Below the pieces are notes generated by a model that made no database searches, was not told the DNA's origin, and was given only the letters and a program-made list of their open reading frames with translations. DNA of 64,000 bases from Mucilaginibacter phenanthrenivorans (GTDB lineage: Bacteria > Bacteroidota > Bacteroidia > Sphingobacteriales > Sphingobacteriaceae), in the NCBI RefSeq assembly GCF_024721155.1, contig NZ_JAHVAP010000019.1:1-64000 (forward strand). Direction: 5' to 3'. Numbering within the stretch: position 1 is the first letter of the stretch; each line of letters starts with the position of its first letter. A program made the translations under genes and the position numbers. This document shows positions 42,274 to 50,071 of this stretch, piece after piece.

Positions 42274-44082
42274 CTACCTCCCAAAATCATAAAACTTCCA
42301 CTGCGTAGTAAAATCGCGGGTAAGCGCCTGGTTAATTAGGGTGGCGCGTACCATTTCTATCGGCATGGTGTTTTCTTTGATGATGGCATCGTGGAATTGT
42401 TTGTAGGTCATTTTACCGCCGTCAACCATTTCGCGTTTCAGGCTCATGAGTTGCAGGCCGCCGGTTAGGTAGGCCACCTGGTACAGCGGGCTATAGCCCC
42501 CCTGGAACGATCTGCGTACTTCGCCTTCGGCGTTGGCGCGTTCATGGCCCACGCGATCTACCAGGAAGTCGATGCATTGCTGGGGTGTCCAGTTGCCGAG
42601 GTGATAGTTGAGCGAGAAGATGATGCGGGCGCAACGGTGCATGCGCCAAAACAACATGCCGATGCGCTGCTCGGGCGTTTGGGCAAAGCCCTGGTCATAC
42701 AATAACAATTCCCAATACAGGCTCCAACCCTCAATCCAGAACGGTGTGTAGAACATATTGCGGTAGCTTTTGTAGCGGCTGTTCATGAAAAATTGCAGGT
42801 TGTGACCGGGCAACAGCTCGTGCTGCACCGTTCCGCGACTAAAATACGGGTTGTTGCCGCGCATGCTCATCAGCTTGTCGGCCTCGTCCATGGTGTTGGT
42901 AGGGTAGCTGATGATGATCTCGCTGCCACCCAAAAAGAAAGGGTTAACCAGCTGCTGTTGCGGCGTCATCATCGTCATGCCCCATGTTTCTTCGGCAAGA
43001 GGCGGTATGGTGATCAGGTCGTGGCCCTTGATGAAGGTAAGGGCATCGTTATACAGTTTCAGGATGGCTTCGGGTTGCTTGCCTGCCGGTACGTAGCTGT
43101 TCTTAACTTTCTCCAAAGCCTTGTGCCAGTCGTTACCGAAGCCCATTTCGTTGCTGGCCTTCAGCATTTCCTTGTCGCAAAAAGCAAATTCTTTGTTGGC
43201 CAGTTTGATCAGTTCTTCGGGCGAGTAGGGGATCATCTCGGCCTTTAGCTGGCGCACCAGCTCGTCGTGCCCAACGGGTACACCCTTAATGCCGCTGCTG
43301 TCGGGCTTTTGGGTGGTGTTTATCTTGCCCTTGCTGAGCAGCAGGGTTGCATATTTATCAAGCGCGGTATCCAGCTTTTGGTAAGGCTTTGGGATCCACC
43401 AGGTAAAGGCAGGATCATAGCCATTATAAAAATCGTAGAAGCTTTTAAGGCGGCTCTTCAAACCAAGCACCGCAGCTTTTCCCTTGCGTGCCAGCGGCAT
43501 ATCCAATGATTTTACCGATGCAAACGAGGCCTGTGCAGTGTTAACTTCTTTAATAATGTTGTTCAGCTCGAGGGCAACCTCCTGCCCATCCAGCGAGATA
43601 CCACGACGGCGTTTCTTTTCCAGCTGGTAGATCTCATCGGCAAAGGGGATGTAGGCGGTTATCTTGTTGTATTCATCGTCATCAAGCTTAATAGCGCCCA
43701 GGTCGAACACGATCTGTTTCTTCAGCAGGGTGTAATCCACCTTGCCATAAATGCTCATGTTGTCGAAGTCGCTTTGCTTCAGCTTTTCCAGGTATTCGTT
43801 GCCGATGTCGTTCAGGCGTTTGCGTTCCTCGGGCGATGTCTGTACCGACTGGTTCTCATAGCCATCGATAGACGTATAGGGCGAATAAAAACTGCGGATG
43901 GCATCCATATCCTGCCCATACTGGATGATCAGTCCAGACACCTCGCTGGCCTGCTCATACATCGGTGATTTCGCCGGAACGGTTTGTGCCGATGCCAGGC
44001 CTATCCACCCAAAAAGAATAGAAAATATAAGCGCCGGTTTTATCAAATGTTTGAATTGTTGTTGTAGATTTTTGACGTGCAT
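42274..44082 (-). CDS. DUF885 family protein, secreted, peptidase-like
   Basis: 602 aa from MHVKNLQQQFKHLIKPALIF, a signal peptide ending GLASAQ. The frame stays open for 98 more codons upstream, but those codons read through a palindromic repeat and word repeats and are rejected. HELLPGHNLQ has the HExxPGH form that DUF885 proteins share with zinc-dependent carboxypeptidase-like enzymes. Most of the rest is helical. Likely a periplasmic or outer-membrane-associated peptidase; no substrate is known. Confidence 0.82.
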   Translation of the reverse strand: MHVKNLQQQFKHLIKPALIFSILFGWIGLASAQTVPAKSPMYEQASEVSGLIIQYGQDMDAIRSFYSPYTSIDGYENQSVQTSPEERKRLNDIGNEYLEKLKQSDFDNMSIYGKVDYTLLKKQIVFDLGAIKLDDDEYNKITAYIPFADEIYQLEKKRRRGISLDGQEVALELNNIIKEVNTAQASFASVKSLDMPLARKGKAAVLGLKSRLKSFYDFYNGYDPAFTWWIPKPYQKLDTALDKYATLLLSKGKINTTQKPDSSGIKGVPVGHDELVRQLKAEMIPYSPEELIKLANKEFAFCDKEMLKASNEMGFGNDWHKALEKVKNSYVPAGKQPEAILKLYNDALTFIKGHDLITIPPLAEETWGMTMMTPQQQLVNPFFLGGSEIIISYPTNTMDEADKLMSMRGNNPYFSRGTVQHELLPGHNLQFFMNSRYKSYRNMFYTPFWIEGWSLYWELLLYDQGFAQTPEQRIGMLFWRMHRCARIIFSLNYHLGNWTPQQCIDFLVDRVGHERANAEGEVRRSFQGGYSPLYQVAYLTGGLQLMSLKREMVDGGKMTYKQFHDAIIKENTMPIEMVRATLINQALTRDFTTQWKFYDFGR

Positions 44083-44267
44083 AGTCGCAGTGATTTGTTT
44101 GCCAGGGTGAAATATAGGATAAATTAATGCAGGATAAAAATAGGCGCGCATCATGAAGTTTACTAACGGAAAATTGGCAGGTTGTAGCGGAATATTGGCG
44201 GGAGGGGAGGTCCATGGTCCATAGTCCAAGGTGAGGAGGAATTTTAATGGTGGAAAAGAAAGGGCTT

Positions 44268-44375
44268 GTGCGATTCCCTCCCTTGGGAGGGCTGGGAGGG
44301 GTTTCTGCGCCAAGCTTTTGGGGGTATCATAGTTCAAGAAACCCCACCCTTCTCCGCCCCAAGGCGGGAATCGCA
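44268..44375. repeat. 108-bp palindromic element, type C
   Basis: GTGCGATTCCCTCCCTTGGG at the left pairs with CCCCAAGGCGGGAATCGCAC at the right, with GGGAGGGGTTTC and GAAACCCC inside. It lies between the divergent DUF885 and chorismate mutase genes. Along with a GGTCCATAGTCC array (44207-44232) it accounts for most of the 389-bp gap; I saw no promoter box. Confidence 0.75.
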
Positions 44376-44471
44376 CTGGCCGCTTCTTTTATGCGACGCT
44401 TCGCGTCTTTATATCGATATAAAAGAAAATTCATTTTTTATGCTGATTTTAGCCCTACCAATAAATACACC

Positions 44472-44843
44472 ATGCATACACTTAAAACTCTTTTAATAGC
44501 TACCACCATCACCCTCATAAGCTATACCGCAACCCATGCCCAGGCAAAACCCATCAACACAAAAGCCGACTTCGATGCCGGTCGTGCTAAGATCGATTCG
44601 TTGGATGCCCAAATGATAAAAACCATTGGCGAACGGGAGCAGATTGTAAGGGAAATAGGTATTTACAAAGCCAAAAACCACATTGCACCTTTGCAGCCCG
44701 CCCGGTTTCAACAGGTGGTTGACAAGGCAAAGGAGGCTGGTAAAAAAGTGGGCCTGTCTGCCGAGTTTATCGAGAAGCTGATGAACGCCATCCACGATGA
44801 AAGTTTAAAGCTGGAAGAGCCTGCGGCAATGCACAATGAATAA
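44472..44843 (+). CDS. Exported chorismate mutase (AroQ class)
   Basis: 123 aa from MHTLKTLLIATTITLISY, a signal peptide ending THAQ. The mature part is an all-helical AroQ-type chorismate mutase domain: IDSLDAQMIKTIGEREQIVREIGIYKAK, then LQPARFQQVVDKAKEAGKKVG and a last helix EFIEKLMNAIHDESLKLE. The domain turns chorismate into prephenate. Exported versions exist in other bacteria (AroQ-gamma), but their role is unclear. It is 8 bp upstream of the glycosidase gene on the same strand, so probably co-transcribed. Confidence 0.8.
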   Translation: MHTLKTLLIATTITLISYTATHAQAKPINTKADFDAGRAKIDSLDAQMIKTIGEREQIVREIGIYKAKNHIAPLQPARFQQVVDKAKEAGKKVGLSAEFIEKLMNAIHDESLKLEEPAAMHNE

Positions 44844-44851
44844 CCTGGATT

Positions 44852-47041
44852 ATGAAATTTAAGCAATGTTTTTTGGTGTTTTTTATGCCGATGTGCTTTG
44901 CAGCCAACGCACAAACGTTACCGGTATGGAACGCTGCAGGCCATCCTGGCATTGCGCAGGATTGGCTGGTAAAACCCGTGGCCACCAAAGCCGGTGTTTT
45001 TAAAACAGCTGATGGCAGGGACATTGTTTTATACAACGGCCTGCTGAAGCGGGTGTTCCGGATTACGCCTAATATTGCCTGTACTGATTACACAAATCTT
45101 ACTACCGGACGTCAATTATTGAGGGCAATACGCGAAGAGGCAAGGCTCGTGATAAACGGCAAAAGTTATAACGTTGGCGGGTTGAAAGGTCAAAAGGAAA
45201 AGGCTTATTTGCTGCCGGAGTGGGTGGATAGTTTTACTGCCGATCCGCAGGACTTTGCTTATGTATCCTATGAAGTTAAGCCGATAACGGCGCAGCTTGC
45301 CTATAAAAGCACCAACTGGAGCCCTGGTACAAAGTACGGAACAGGTAAGGCGATCTCGTTTTTGTTTAAGGCAGGTGCACCGGAGCTGGCGGGACTTGAA
45401 GTAAGGGTGAACTACGAAATTTACGATGGGATGCCTTTGATAGTTAAATCGCTGTCGATAGCAAACAAGGGGGATAAGACGTTCAAGCTGGATAGGGTGG
45501 TTAACGAAGTGCTGGGCATGGTAGAGGAGGATAGCGCGGTTGATGGCAGCCTTGAATCGATGAAGAAGCCGCAGGGCATTTATTTCGAAACCAATTACGC
45601 CTACAACAACGCTATGCGCTATACCCAAAGCGACCAGACGAGCCACTGGAAAACGGATTCGACTTATACCTCGCAGGTGAATTACAATTTGAAAACGCCG
45701 GTACTGTTCGAGAATTATGAAGACAAAGCGCCGGGAATTGAATTAGCGCCCGGCGAACAGTTTAACTCGGTACGCACCCATGAACTGCTGATGAACAGCT
45801 ATGACCGTGAAGCAAGGGGAATGGCGGTGAGGCGGATGTACAGCGCCGTAGCCCCATGGACGCTGGAGAACCCGATATTTATGCACCTGGTGAGCAAAAA
45901 CGACGAACAGGTGAAAACGGCTATCGACCAATGCGCGGCAACAGGCTACGAGGCATTGATCCTGAGCTTTGGCAGTCATTTAAATGTGGAGGATACCAGC
46001 GCTGCAAACGTTAAACGCTGGAAACAAATGGCGGATTATGCGCACAGCAGGCACATTAAGATCGGCTGCTACAGCCTGTTCAGCTCGCGTTCCATCAACC
46101 CCGAGACGGATGTTATCGACCCAAAAACAAATAAACCCGGCGGTGCTTTTTTTGGCAATGCACCCTGCTTTGGCAGCAAATGGGGGCTGTGGTACCGCGA
46201 TAACATCGAGCACTTTTTTGCAGCAACCAATTTCGATATTTTTGAGAACGACGGGCCGTACCCCGGTGATGTTTGCGCCTCAACAACCCATCCCGGCCAC
46301 AAGGGATTGGACGATTCGCAATGGCGGCAAATGGAAATTCAGAAAGGCCTGTACCACTGGCTAAAGCAACGCGGTGTTTACATCAACGCCCCCGACTGGT
46401 ACTTTTTAGATGGCAGTAATAAAATAGCTATAGGCTATCGCGAGGTGAATTTCTCTTTGCCAAGGGCGAATCAAAAGATCCTTAACCGCCAGAATATTTT
46501 TGATGGCACCTGGGATAAAACGCCCTCAATGAGCTGGGGTTTTGTGCCGCTTACCCAATACCAGGGCGGTGGCGCTGCTGCTACCCTTGAGCCGTTGTCT
46601 GCGCATTTAAAAGATTATGAACAACTGATGATGCAATATTACGGAAGCGGTGTCCAGGCCTGTTACCGTGGGCCAAGGCTATACGATACAAAGGAAACCG
46701 AAGCGCTGGTAATAAAAGTGATCAGCTGGTATAAAAAGTACCGCGCAATTCTGAGTTCGGATATCGTACACCTCCGCCGTGCCGATGGCAGGGATTGGGA
46801 CGGGATCTTGCACGTAAATCCTGCCTTAAAAACCAAAGGAATGATGATGCTGTACAACCCAACCAAGGAAACCATAACCCGTACGGTTAAAATACCATTG
46901 TATTATACAGGATTGACAACAGTTGCTAATGTGCGGGTAAAAGATGGCGCAATTAAAACCTACAAGCTAAATCGGGATTATACCATCGATTTTACATTTA
47001 CCATTGCGCCAGAGGATTATACGTGGGTGACGGTAGAGTAG
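44852..47041 (+). CDS. Putative alpha-galactosidase-like (clan D-type) glycoside hydrolase, secreted
   Basis: 729 aa with a signal peptide (about 1-20). A large N-terminal beta domain (about 30-330) leads into a barrel with strands like EALILSFGSHLNVEDTSAANV, IKIGCYSLFSSR and TNFDIFENDGPYPGDVCAS, whose Asp may be the nucleophile. NAPDWYFLDGSNKIAIGYRE and GVQACYRGPRLYDTKETEAL follow. The layout resembles GH36/GH27-like enzymes; I cannot assign a CAZy family with confidence. Substrate unknown. Confidence 0.55.
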   Translation: MKFKQCFLVFFMPMCFAANAQTLPVWNAAGHPGIAQDWLVKPVATKAGVFKTADGRDIVLYNGLLKRVFRITPNIACTDYTNLTTGRQLLRAIREEARLVINGKSYNVGGLKGQKEKAYLLPEWVDSFTADPQDFAYVSYEVKPITAQLAYKSTNWSPGTKYGTGKAISFLFKAGAPELAGLEVRVNYEIYDGMPLIVKSLSIANKGDKTFKLDRVVNEVLGMVEEDSAVDGSLESMKKPQGIYFETNYAYNNAMRYTQSDQTSHWKTDSTYTSQVNYNLKTPVLFENYEDKAPGIELAPGEQFNSVRTHELLMNSYDREARGMAVRRMYSAVAPWTLENPIFMHLVSKNDEQVKTAIDQCAATGYEALILSFGSHLNVEDTSAANVKRWKQMADYAHSRHIKIGCYSLFSSRSINPETDVIDPKTNKPGGAFFGNAPCFGSKWGLWYRDNIEHFFAATNFDIFENDGPYPGDVCASTTHPGHKGLDDSQWRQMEIQKGLYHWLKQRGVYINAPDWYFLDGSNKIAIGYREVNFSLPRANQKILNRQNIFDGTWDKTPSMSWGFVPLTQYQGGGAAATLEPLSAHLKDYEQLMMQYYGSGVQACYRGPRLYDTKETEALVIKVISWYKKYRAILSSDIVHLRRADGRDWDGILHVNPALKTKGMMMLYNPTKETITRTVKIPLYYTGLTTVANVRVKDGAIKTYKLNRDYTIDFTFTIAPEDYTWVTVE

Positions 47042-47042
47042 G

Positions 47043-47077
47043 CGTGTATCGCGTGTATCGTCTGTATCGTTGTATTG
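47043..47077. repeat. CGTGTATCG array after the glycosidase gene
   Basis: GTGTATCG, GTGTATCG, CTGTATCG and TTGTATTG follow each other right after the stop codon. The word is that of the hairpins at 34.0 and 41.9 kb, but no complementary arm is seen here. Confidence 0.55.
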
Positions 47078-47117
47078 GTTCCCTGGGCGATCCAGGACAC
47101 ATTTAATATGCACAACA

Positions 47118-47513
47118 ATGAAGTTCGAAAATAACTGGCGCAATAAAACACTTGAAGCCCTTGAAAAAAGTAATTGGGGACCTGATACTTTTGGTAGCCA
47201 CCTGACAAGTACAATACATCAACTCAGAAAGAAGGTATTAAACGATTTTACAATTGAAGACCTGCGGATAGCAATTGGCCAGCAAATGGGATTGACCTAC
47301 CTTATTCCAATTGCACTTGAAGTTTTAAAAGATGATCTCTTTGCCGAAGGTGATTTTTATGAAGGCGATCTGTTACAAGCTGTTTTGAACATCGACGGGA
47401 GATTTTGGAATGATAACATGGCGTATCGGCTTGAGATGTGTTCTTTGATAGGGCAGTATGAAGAGGAAATACAGGAAAGAAAGATTGATGCAACAGTTTT
47501 TTTAACAAAGTAA
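47118..47513 (+). CDS. CDI-system immunity protein (CdiI_3-like), orphan
   Basis: 131 aa from MKFENNWRNKTLEALEKSNW; the in-frame TTG at 47070 is unlikely. The pattern TLEALEKSNWGP, LRKKVLNDFTIEDLRIAIGQ and GLTYLIPIALEVLKDDLFAE with GDFYEGDLLQAVL is that of contact-dependent growth inhibition immunity proteins, which block a specific toxin domain. No cdiA, cdiB or other toxin gene is nearby, so it may protect against a neighbour's toxin or be part of an immunity bank. Assignment rests on remembered family motifs. Confidence 0.68.
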   Translation: MKFENNWRNKTLEALEKSNWGPDTFGSHLTSTIHQLRKKVLNDFTIEDLRIAIGQQMGLTYLIPIALEVLKDDLFAEGDFYEGDLLQAVLNIDGRFWNDNMAYRLEMCSLIGQYEEEIQERKIDATVFLTK

Positions 47514-47570
47514 AAACACAAACGGTAGATTAATAATTTAAATAGGTAAATTAGCGTTAAATTCAATACT

Positions 47571-47804
47571 ATGGATTTGCAAGCGGAAAAATTAAGTATT
47601 CTACAGGCCATCATGAACATTAATGATGAGGGCCTTATTATGGATGTTAAAGCATTTTTATCCGACAGAAAAACAGATTGGTTTGACGAATTAACGGAAG
47701 ATCAGCAAAAAGATGTTTTAGAGGGTTTAGCCGAAGCTGACAGAGGAGAGACTGTTCCCCATTCGGAAGTGGTAAAAATGTACAGCAAATGGGGCCTGAA
47801 ATAG
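47571..47804 (+). CDS. Putative antitoxin of a type II toxin-antitoxin pair
   Basis: 77 aa. Helical N-terminus (ILQAIMNINDEGLIMDVKAF) and an acidic C-terminal half (TEDQQKDVLEGLAEADRGET) that would wrap the toxin. It overlaps the toxin gene by 16 bp, typical of antitoxin-first operons. The small protein family is common in Bacteroidota but lacks a well-defined DNA-binding signature, so the call rests on context plus character. Confidence 0.72.
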   Translation: MDLQAEKLSILQAIMNINDEGLIMDVKAFLSDRKTDWFDELTEDQQKDVLEGLAEADRGETVPHSEVVKMYSKWGLK

Positions 47805-48091
47805 TATGGACAAAGAAAGCTATTAAGACATTTGATAACAGAATAGCTTATTTGGAAGAACATTGGACAGAAAAGGAAATACGGAATTTTATTGCACGGG
47901 TAAGTGAATATTTAACAACCTTGCGAACTCAACCGTTAATGTTTCGTAAATCAACAAGGCTAAAACATACCCATATTGGAGTTATTATTAAACAGGTTTC
48001 CCTTGTTTACCGCGTTAAGCCCAAAAGCAATACCATTGAATTAATTGCCTTTATTGACAATAGGCAGAATCCTCAACGTCAAAATTATTAG
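47789..48091 (+). CDS. ParE/RelE-superfamily toxin
   Basis: 100 aa. The fold is suggested by IVWTKKAIKTFDNRIAYLEEHW, the middle helix and the final strands HIGVIIKQVSLVYRVKPKSN and IELIAFIDNRQNPQ. The ending FIDNRQNP is typical of plasmid-stabilisation ParE-type toxins. Such toxins either cut mRNA on the ribosome or poison gyrase; sequence does not tell which. It starts inside the antitoxin gene. Placed directly after the CDI-like immunity gene, it belongs to a small defence or competition patch. Confidence 0.8.
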   Translation: MGPEIVWTKKAIKTFDNRIAYLEEHWTEKEIRNFIARVSEYLTTLRTQPLMFRKSTRLKHTHIGVIIKQVSLVYRVKPKSNTIELIAFIDNRQNPQRQNY

Positions 48092-48093
48092 CC

Positions 48094-48423
48094 TTAGCAA
48101 ACCGCATACAACTGCTCGGCAGCAAGGTTCTTGCAGGCTGAGAAGCATTCCTTACGGATAACCGCTGGCAGGTCATCCTCGCCCTTAAACTTAAAAACGG
48201 CTATTCCGCCCTCAAAATGGTATTGGATATGGTATTGAAGCTTGTCGTGAGTAGCAGGTTTATTTTTTGCAGTCCGGCTATCGAACCATGACGAGTACAT
48301 TCGCTCTATTTCAAGCAGTTTGCCGTTGAATTTTTCAATAATATTTATACAGGCCTTTGCTTCATCGCCAATATAAAGGATATTGTTAAAGGGGATCCAG
48401 TTGGTTAAGGGCGCTCTGTTCAT
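48094..48423 (-). CDS. Hypothetical protein, about 109 aa
   Basis: From MNRAPLTNWIPFNNILYIGD; the frame is open further upstream through a word-repeat region, which I reject. Mixed alpha/beta with KLQYHIQYHFEGGIAVFKFK in the middle and Cys residues near the end (SACKNLAAEQLYAVC). No recognised family and no signal peptide. Convergent with the toxin gene, two bases apart. Confidence 0.5.
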   Translation of the reverse strand: MNRAPLTNWIPFNNILYIGDEAKACINIIEKFNGKLLEIERMYSSWFDSRTAKNKPATHDKLQYHIQYHFEGGIAVFKFKGEDDLPAVIRKECFSACKNLAAEQLYAVC

Positions 48424-48507
48424 TATCAATAGTTTATGAGCGCAAGGTAACGAGCTATTATGAAATTGTAATGAAACTGACGTTAAATGACATGAGGAAG
48501 AGAATAT

Positions 48508-48660
48508 GAGAGTCCATAGTCGATGGTCCATAGTCCATAGTCAGGAAGTGCAGTTGGTAGTAGCAGTTAGAAGAGAATCAGGAAGTCAAGAGACAAGAGT
48601 CAAGAAATCAAGAGCCAGAAGATTTTTTTCTCTTGGCTCCTGGCTCTTGCGCTCTTGATT
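48508..48660. repeat. GGTCCATAGTCC array and GTCAAGAG...CTCTTGAT hairpin
   Basis: GAGTCCATAGTCGATGGTCC words (48508-48545) are followed by GTCAAGAG/ATCAAGAGCC words (48585-48622) and the complementary TCTTGGCTCCTGGCTCTTG words (48630-48660). AATCAAGAGC at 48606-48615 pairs perfectly with 48651-48660. The hairpin ends 2 bp before the DUF983 stop, so it would sit at the 3' end of that transcript. Confidence 0.7.
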
Positions 48661-48661
48661 C

Positions 48662-49066
48662 TTATACATTGTCGCCGCTTAACTCGGGGTGATAGTGCAA
48701 GCCCGGGGTAAGCCAGTGTAACAGGATGATCCTGGAATACCTGAAGTTAAAGGGAGAAAGTATTACGCCAACCGACAGGATAACGGTTACATAAACCCAT
48801 GGGTTGTTGCTGCCGGTTAATACATGGATGGCTACTGCTAAGGTCACCATTTCGGCAACAAACATGGCGTAGCTAATCAGCATGGCCACATAAAAATATC
48901 CGGGTTCGCGTTCATATACCATGCCGCAATGCGGGCAGGTTTTATTCATTACCTGCGATTTAAAGCTGTACATAGGGGTTGCAAACATATCGCCACGGCG
49001 ACAGCGGGGGCATTTTCCGTGTATAACAGCCGGCCACATAGGCAGGCCCTTTTCCTGGTTTGTCAT
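48662..49066 (-). CDS. DUF983 family membrane protein with zinc-ribbon start
   Basis: 134 aa. Two Cys pairs, CPRCRRGDMF and CPHCGMVYEREPGYFYVAML, form the zinc-ribbon-like start of DUF983, followed by two membrane helices (about 65-85 and 92-110). The function of DUF983 is not established, though it often lies near cytochrome oxidase assembly genes. Here it overlaps the stop of an AraC-type regulator by 4 bp, so the two are probably translated together. Confidence 0.85.
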   Translation of the reverse strand: MTNQEKGLPMWPAVIHGKCPRCRRGDMFATPMYSFKSQVMNKTCPHCGMVYEREPGYFYVAMLISYAMFVAEMVTLAVAIHVLTGSNNPWVYVTVILSVGVILSPFNFRYSRIILLHWLTPGLHYHPELSGDNV

Positions 49067-49947
49067 GATTGATTTTGATTTAATATATTTTTCCTGAACT
49101 CTTCAGGGGTAACTCCCTCCGTTTTTTTAAAGAACTTGGTAAAGTAGGAGTTATCGCTAAAGTTTAATTCGTATGCAATTTCGGTAATGGTTAATTGCGG
49201 GTTGGTGAGCAGTCGCTTTGCCTCCAGTATGCTGCGGTTGCGGATCACCTCACCAGCCTGCATTCCCAGCAGATCCTTACAAAGGGCATTTAAATGATTT
49301 GGGGTGATGTACAGCAGCGTGGCATAATCCTTTGGCAGCTTGAGGCTCTTGTAATGGATCTCGATAAGCTTCTGAAAATTCTTCAGCAACGTTTGGTTAT
49401 ACGATGCCGGGGTCTTATTGCTGCCTCCCGCACTAAAGCGGTTAACCGAAATAAACAGCTGCAGCATCAGCAACCGAAGCATATCTGCGTTTTGCACCTG
49501 CGGAGTTTCCCACTCTTTAATAATGTCCTCAAACAGGCTTTTTATCTTTTGATGCAGGCCCTCCGGCAGATCAATAACAGCGTCGCTAACATCGCCGCTA
49601 AAAAAGGAAAAGTCGTCGCAATAACCCGCATTCAATAAAAACGACTGGAAAAAGGAGTTTGAGAAGTTGATGATATAACCGTCAACAAATCCCTCAAAAC
49701 TCCAGGAGTGCACCTGGCCGGGGATCATGAAATATATTTGATTAGGCCTTACCGGGAAGTTTTCAAAGTCGATGGTGTGGCTGCCCGCGCCATCGGTAAA
49801 AAACACCACATGGTAAAAAGTGTGCCTGTGGGCAGCATGCAGGTTTTTGTGATGTTCAAGGTAGGGGGCAAAACGGCTTATCAGGATCTCATCTGATCTA
49901 AAATCAGATAAGGTGCAAATATCATATACCGGTGTGCTTTGTAACAT
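49063..49947 (-). CDS. AraC-family transcriptional regulator
   Basis: 294 aa. The N-terminal cupin-like sensing domain (about 30-120: HAAHRHTFYHVVFFTDGAGSH, RPNQIYFMIPGQVHSW) is followed by two helix-turn-helix units (about 190-285: LYITPNHLNALCKDLLGMQA, ITEIAYELNFSDNSYFTKFF, KKTEGVTPEEFRK). Such proteins sense a small ligand and activate nearby genes. A minus-strand TAGATTTG lies only 5 bp before the ATG, which would imply a nearly leaderless transcript. The gene is directly joined to the DUF983 gene, a possible target or partner. Confidence 0.9.
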   Translation of the reverse strand: MLQSTPVYDICTLSDFRSDEILISRFAPYLEHHKNLHAAHRHTFYHVVFFTDGAGSHTIDFENFPVRPNQIYFMIPGQVHSWSFEGFVDGYIINFSNSFFQSFLLNAGYCDDFSFFSGDVSDAVIDLPEGLHQKIKSLFEDIIKEWETPQVQNADMLRLLMLQLFISVNRFSAGGSNKTPASYNQTLLKNFQKLIEIHYKSLKLPKDYATLLYITPNHLNALCKDLLGMQAGEVIRNRSILEAKRLLTNPQLTITEIAYELNFSDNSYFTKFFKKTEGVTPEEFRKNILNQNQS

Positions 49948-50071
49948 GATACAAATCTAAATACAATATCACCACAGGTAATGGTATTATTTACAGTATT
50001 TGTGGTATTAATTATGGATTGTTTTCTGAAAGGTGAAAGGTGAAAATAAAATTGGCTTTCAAGTTAGCCCT

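Noticed and set aside
42793..43248. 151-codon plus-strand frame inside DUF885
   Set aside because: Opposite a well-supported conserved gene (HELLPGH motif lies in this stretch); shadow frame.
44083..44376. 98-residue N-terminal extension of the DUF885 protein
   Set aside because: It translates a palindromic repeat and word repeats, and a clean signal peptide starts at 44082.
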